A stretch of 7,533 nucleotides of DNA, taken from contig HF993079.1 of NCBI GenBank assembly GCA_000433475.1, forward strand, positions 1 to 7,533, in the 5' to 3' direction. Under the pieces are notes generated by a model. The model was not told the DNA's origin. It saw only the letters and a program-made list of their open reading frames with translations, and made no database searches. How positions within the stretch are numbered: position 1 is the stretch's first letter; each line of letters opens with the position of its first letter. This DNA is from Mycoplasma sp. CAG:956 (lineage in GTDB: Bacteria > Bacillota_I > Bacilli_A > RF39 > UBA660). Shown one piece after another: positions 6,320 to 7,533 of this stretch. A program made the translations under genes and the position numbers.

Positions 6320-6976
6320 ATGAATTTAAAAAGGTTAGATTTAGAAAAATTTTATCAAGAAGGCAATGCTTATTATCAGCAAATGGGGACAAATGCTCCT
6401 TTTGGGTTGGGGGGAGTGATCTTAATAACTCCTATGCAAACGATTGGGGTTTATAATAAAGATGCTCTTGATATAAATGGGATAATGGTTCCTGGTTTAG
6501 GGGGACATGGTGATACTGTTGATCTAGTTTTAGCTAATATGTTTGGCTTGAAATTAGAAGGTAATAATTTTAAGAGAAACAGAATATTAAAGAGTGCTAT
6601 TAGTGGGAAAGAGTTGAATTATGTTTATATGGTTTTGACTAATTCTCTTGCTGGTAAAAATGCGGTTGTGGAAATTCCAGCTAAAATAAGTGAAGCTGAG
6701 TTTAATGAGCTAGTTAAATTTAGTAAAATATTTTCGGCATTAGGAGTAGAAACAAGTGCTTTAATTTCTAGCTTTGATCCAACTAAAGAAGCTGGTGGAC
6801 CAGATTTTAATACTGGTAAGTATGAGATATCAGATGTATCTTTAGAGAAAGCTTTAAGTTATTTAAACAATAAAAGTAATGCGGTCGTATCTGATATTAA
6901 TCTTGCTAATGTTTATGGTAAGGAAAATCTGTATAGATATGAAATGAAAGAAATGGTAACAGCAAAGACTCGTTAA
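6320..6976 (+). CDS. Unrecognised soluble protein in the metal-efflux operon (218 residues)
   Basis: ATG at 6320 lies two bases after the ATPase stop, with AAGGA at 6306-6310, so it is almost certainly co-transcribed and perhaps translationally coupled. I do not recognise the family. There is no signal peptide or membrane helix, no cysteine, and a single histidine (in GLGGHGDTVD), so it is not an obvious metal-binding protein. The N-terminal half alternates hydrophobic strands with glycine-rich turns (NAPFGLGGVILITPMQTIGV and NGIMVPGLGGHGD). The middle is helical (SEAEFNELVKFSKIFSALGV), followed by a polar stretch DPTKEAGGPDFNTGKYEISD. A cytoplasmic alpha/beta protein seems likely. The coding frame is clean, with codon use like its neighbours. 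Placement suggests a part in metal stress, but it could equally be an unrelated housekeeping passenger. Confidence 0.85.
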   Translation: MNLKRLDLEKFYQEGNAYYQQMGTNAPFGLGGVILITPMQTIGVYNKDALDINGIMVPGLGGHGDTVDLVLANMFGLKLEGNNFKRNRILKSAISGKELNYVYMVLTNSLAGKNAVVEIPAKISEAEFNELVKFSKIFSALGVETSALISSFDPTKEAGGPDFNTGKYEISDVSLEKALSYLNNKSNAVVSDINLANVYGKENLYRYEMKEMVTAKTR

Positions 6977-7031
6977 ATATAAAATGATAGAAAATTCTTT
7001 TTTCGTATGATAGACTTTAAGTGGAGGAAAT

Positions 7032-7355
7032 ATGATAGAGATACTTTTTTGGATATTTTTTGGATTAGTTATTGCAATAATCATTGGTAGTTTTGTTATA
7101 ATGTTAAATCCTAATTTACAGGGTAAAATGCTTAGTAGTCAAGTTAAATCATTAAAATATATGATGGATGATTCAAAAGATACTTTGAAAAATCTAACCG
7201 ATGATATGACTGATATTACTAAAGATAGTGTTGAAGCAACTGCTAGAGCGGTTAAGAAGGGATTAACGGAAGAAGATGGTGTGGCTTGTCCACATTGTGG
7301 TAAAAAAATAGATAAAGATTCTAAGTATTGTAAATACTGCGGTGCTAGAATATAA
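7032..7355 (+). CDS. Small membrane-anchored zinc-ribbon protein (107 residues)
   Basis: ATG at 7032 follows GGAGG (7023-7027). Residues about 3-25 (LFWIFFGLVIAIIIGSFVIM) form one membrane helix. Residues about 35-80 are a polar, probably helical or coiled stalk. The C-terminus holds two CxxC knuckles, CPHCGKKIDKDSKYCKYCGA (residues about 86-105), a zinc-ribbon of the short rubredoxin-like kind that binds one zinc. The membrane-then-ribbon layout puts the ribbon on a stalk, most likely in the cytoplasm, but topology is not certain. It lies 55 bases after the 218-residue gene with no terminator between, so it is probably the last gene of the metal operon. A terminator follows. Zinc-ribbon proteins of this size are common and mostly uncharacterised, so a metal-related job is only inferred from position. 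Confidence 0.85.
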   Translation: MIEILFWIFFGLVIAIIIGSFVIMLNPNLQGKMLSSQVKSLKYMMDDSKDTLKNLTDDMTDITKDSVEATARAVKKGLTEEDGVACPHCGKKIDKDSKYCKYCGARI

Positions 7356-7360
7356 GTTTT

Positions 7361-7405
7361 AGAAACTGATAAGTTTTAATTGAGTGCTTATTGGTTTCTT
7401 TTTTT
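7361..7405 (+). terminator. Intrinsic terminator of the metal operon
   Basis: AGAAACTGATAAG (7361-7373) pairs with CTTATTGGTTTCT (7387-7399) over 13 base pairs, two of them G-U, around a 13-base loop. The stem runs into seven T residues. It lies six bases past the zinc-ribbon stop and is a strong end for the operon. Confidence 0.88.
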
Positions 7406-7443
7406 CTTATGTATGAAGTTGATATTTTTGAATATACTATATT

Positions 7444-7463
7444 TTATCCCAAATTATCCCAAA
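7444..7463. repeat. Perfect tandem 10-mer beside a core-like site
   Basis: TTATCCCAAA is repeated twice head to tail, one helical turn apart, ending three bases before the core-like site at 7467. Arm-type integrase sites often look like this. On the minus strand the unit reads TTTGGGATAA. Confidence 0.5.
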
Positions 7464-7466
7464 AAA

Positions 7467-7491
7467 TTCATAGAGCATAAAACTCTATGAA
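7467..7491. other. Recombinase core-like site 3
   Basis: TTCATAGAG, spacer CATAAAA, CTCTATGAA: perfect 9-base arms identical to those of the site at 1386-1410, with a different 7-base spacer. The flank CTTATTCTTAACTTATA after it (about 7507-7523) matches the flank after site 1 at all but one base. The homology therefore extends past the palindrome to near the end of the window. It may mark the end of an integrated element that lies to the right. Confidence 0.5.
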
Positions 7492-7533
7492 AACAAAAAT
7501 ATGGATCTTATTCTTAACTTATAGCATAAATAT

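Noticed and set aside
6985..7003. AGAAAATTCTTTTTT after the 218-residue gene, as a terminator
   Set aside because: The stem is only four A/T-rich base pairs, too weak to end the transcript before the zinc-ribbon gene.
6863..7084. A 73-codon minus-strand reading frame
   Set aside because: It overlaps the ends of two well-supported plus-strand genes and lacks a ribosome site.

Overview
The window is AT-rich (roughly 30% G+C by eye). It reads with the standard bacterial code: tryptophan is TGG and no TGA is read through. The codon use, the strong AGGAGG-type ribosome sites, the TTGACA/TATAAT promoter and the surface-protein style suggest a low-GC Bacillota or Mollicutes-related gut bacterium. 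Species cannot be named from the sequence.

Left part (1-3810): an array of related secreted or surface proteins. It holds (a) the last 21 codons of one copy at 1-68, (b) a broken copy at 817-1222 with a frameshift, and (c) one intact 652-residue gene at 1771-3729. Between (a) and (b) lies a decayed IS4-type transposase on the minus strand (258-816). It lacks its N-terminal half and is itself frameshifted. Copies (b) and (c) end in the same 38 bases, run into a shared 3' untranslated segment, and are followed by separate intrinsic terminators.

The 548-base gap before the intact surface gene (1223-1770) is the most unusual stretch. It holds two 25-base sites with 9-base inverted arms around a 7-base spacer, in opposite spacer orientation and 266 bp apart. 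Between them are five same-orientation repeats of the TGGTCA/TAGTCA type. This looks like a tyrosine-recombinase recombination site or a small invertible segment in front of a surface gene. A third site of the same design lies at 7467-7491. It has a different spacer, the same downstream flank as the first, and a perfect tandem 10-mer beside it.

Right part (3821-7405): a heavy-metal efflux operon. A consensus promoter overlaps a perfect 20-base inverted repeat. It drives a CadC/ArsR-type metal sensor, which overlaps by one base a Zn/Cd/Pb-type P1B ATPase. Two bases further on is an unrecognised 218-residue soluble protein, then a small membrane-anchored zinc-ribbon protein, and a strong terminator. 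The sensor probably represses the operon until metal binds and the ATPase pumps the metal out. The roles of the last two genes are unknown.
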